A stretch of 32,109 bases of DNA from an uncultured Gammaproteobacteria bacterium (GTDB lineage Bacteria > Pseudomonadota > Gammaproteobacteria > SZUA-229). The notes beneath the pieces were generated by a model that saw nothing but the letters and a program-made list of their open reading frames with translations, was not told the origin of the DNA and made no database searches. A program made the translations under genes and the position numbers. The DNA is taken from contig CALLCZ010000181.1 of NCBI GenBank assembly GCA_937998645.1, positions 1 through 32,109 on the forward strand, read 5' to 3'. Positions 31,651 to 32,109 of the stretch are shown piece by piece (position 1 is the first letter of the stretch; each line of letters opens with the position of its first letter).

Positions 31651-32109
31651 TCGTAAAAATAAGGCAATTCTTCGAGCAATACATCATCGTCACCGAAACC
31701 ATTAACGAAGATGAACTGGAACACCAGCTACAGCTTGCCTGCGCCGCACTGATGATTGAAGTTCTGTACGCTGATTATTCGTTTGATGAAAAAGAGCTCA
31801 ACACCCTGCTCAGGACCTTGCAGGACAATTTTGATTTGAATAAAGAAGAAGCGGAAAACCTTATACAGCTGGCTATTGAAGAAAGAACCCAGGCCACAGA
31901 CTATTATCAGTTCACCTCACTCATCAATGAATTCTATACGCAGCAACAAAAGCGCGAACTGGTTACACGCCTCTGGCAAATGGCATATGCTGATCATACT
32001 GTTCACAAGCTTGAAGAACACCTGGTGAGGAGACTGGCCGACCTGCTGCACGTGCCGCATTCGGCATTCATGCAGAGCAAACATGCGGCTGCTTCGCAGC
32101 AAGGGACGA
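31647..32109 (+). CDS. TerB-like protein, partial at window end
   Basis: The first 154 codons of a gene that runs past the end of the window with no stop. The sequence is acidic and fully helical, with LQLACAALMIEVLYADYSFDEKEL (about 28-51) and a repeat of the same plan at LWQMAYADHTVHKLEEHLVRRLADLL (about 110-135). This two-fold metal-coordinating pattern is that of the TerB/tellurite-resistance superfamily. Members of about 150 residues are common, so only a short end is probably missing. Despite the name, no tellurite operon is here. Coupled to the glutaredoxin gene. Confidence 0.82.
   Translation, partial: MIVKIRQFFEQYIIVTETINEDELEHQLQLACAALMIEVLYADYSFDEKELNTLLRTLQDNFDLNKEEAENLIQLAIEERTQATDYYQFTSLINEFYTQQQKRELVTRLWQMAYADHTVHKLEEHLVRRLADLLHVPHSAFMQSKHAAASQQGT

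Noticed and set aside
1..32109. CRISPR arrays, tRNA or rRNA genes
   Set aside because: No regularly spaced identical repeats of CRISPR size and no tRNA cloverleaf or rRNA sequence were recognised on either strand. The 11-bp arrays are operator-like, not CRISPR.
31647..32109. Tellurite-resistance operon
   Set aside because: Only a TerB-like helical protein is present. No terA, terC, terD or terZ relatives accompany it.

Overview
The window looks like chromosomal DNA of a Gram-negative bacterium, most probably a gammaproteobacterium. The signs are outer-membrane lipoproteins, a MipA/OmpV-type porin domain, an MlaC-type periplasmic lipid carrier, DUF2244, Tag, and a small RAYT transposase. I see no rRNA, tRNA, CRISPR array or phage module. 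The assignment rests on protein families read by eye, not on a search.

Left edge (1-4330): a secreted type I sulfatase, a bestrophin-like/DUF4239 membrane protein and a REP-associated tyrosine transposase. The stretch is bracketed by a 59-bp direct repeat (1-59 and 3811-3869). The transposase gene also has a 19-bp inverted repeat at its two ends. Two small unrecognised genes follow.

Core (3922-19906): a light and photo-oxidative stress island centred on a CarH/LitR-type B12 photoreceptor repressor (6141-7046). On the minus strand carH is followed by a DNA photolyase, a CbiX-type chelatase and the two small genes. Divergently on the plus strand lie a RudS-like tRNA desulfidase, an FKBP-like/methyltransferase fusion, a TIGR01777 epimerase and a lipocalin lipoprotein. 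A minus-strand group follows: a degenerate HNH-like protein, a 45-aa cysteine-rich microprotein and a DUF2141-MipA fusion. Divergent from that group is a tightly overlapping eight-gene plus-strand operon: Cfa-like methyltransferase, DUF2878, DUF1295, DUF6134-like, lipocalin, FAD oxidoreductase, DUF1365 and Cfa synthase. It looks like a membrane-lipid modification pathway. Both main plus-strand promoters carry TGTAnA repeats, and these stand at 11-bp pitch, as expected for CarH operators.

Second regulatory layer (19908-23564): a DUF4397 lipoprotein and an OmpR-family two-component system. The lipoprotein promoter has four hexamers at exact 11-bp pitch (TTCACA, TTCACA, TTGACG, TTCACA) and a -10-like TATTCT. 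The same arrangement with the same spacings occurs at 12601-12655, upstream of the lipid operon. This suggests one regulator controls both, on top of CarH.

Right part (23891-32109): DUF2244, a DUF3047-like secreted protein, a 2OG-Fe(II) oxygenase overlapping tag, and a two-gene MotA/MotB-like ion-channel pair whose second protein has a long coiled coil instead of an OmpA domain. After these come about 950 bp of noncoding nested inverted repeats, two secreted proteins of unknown function, an MlaC-like protein with a good terminator, a membrane-anchored glutaredoxin and a TerB-like gene cut by the window end.

The best candidates for something undescribed are the doubly controlled lipid operon with its twin 11-bp repeat arrays, the HNH-like/Cys-rich microprotein pair, and the coiled-coil MotAB-like motor.
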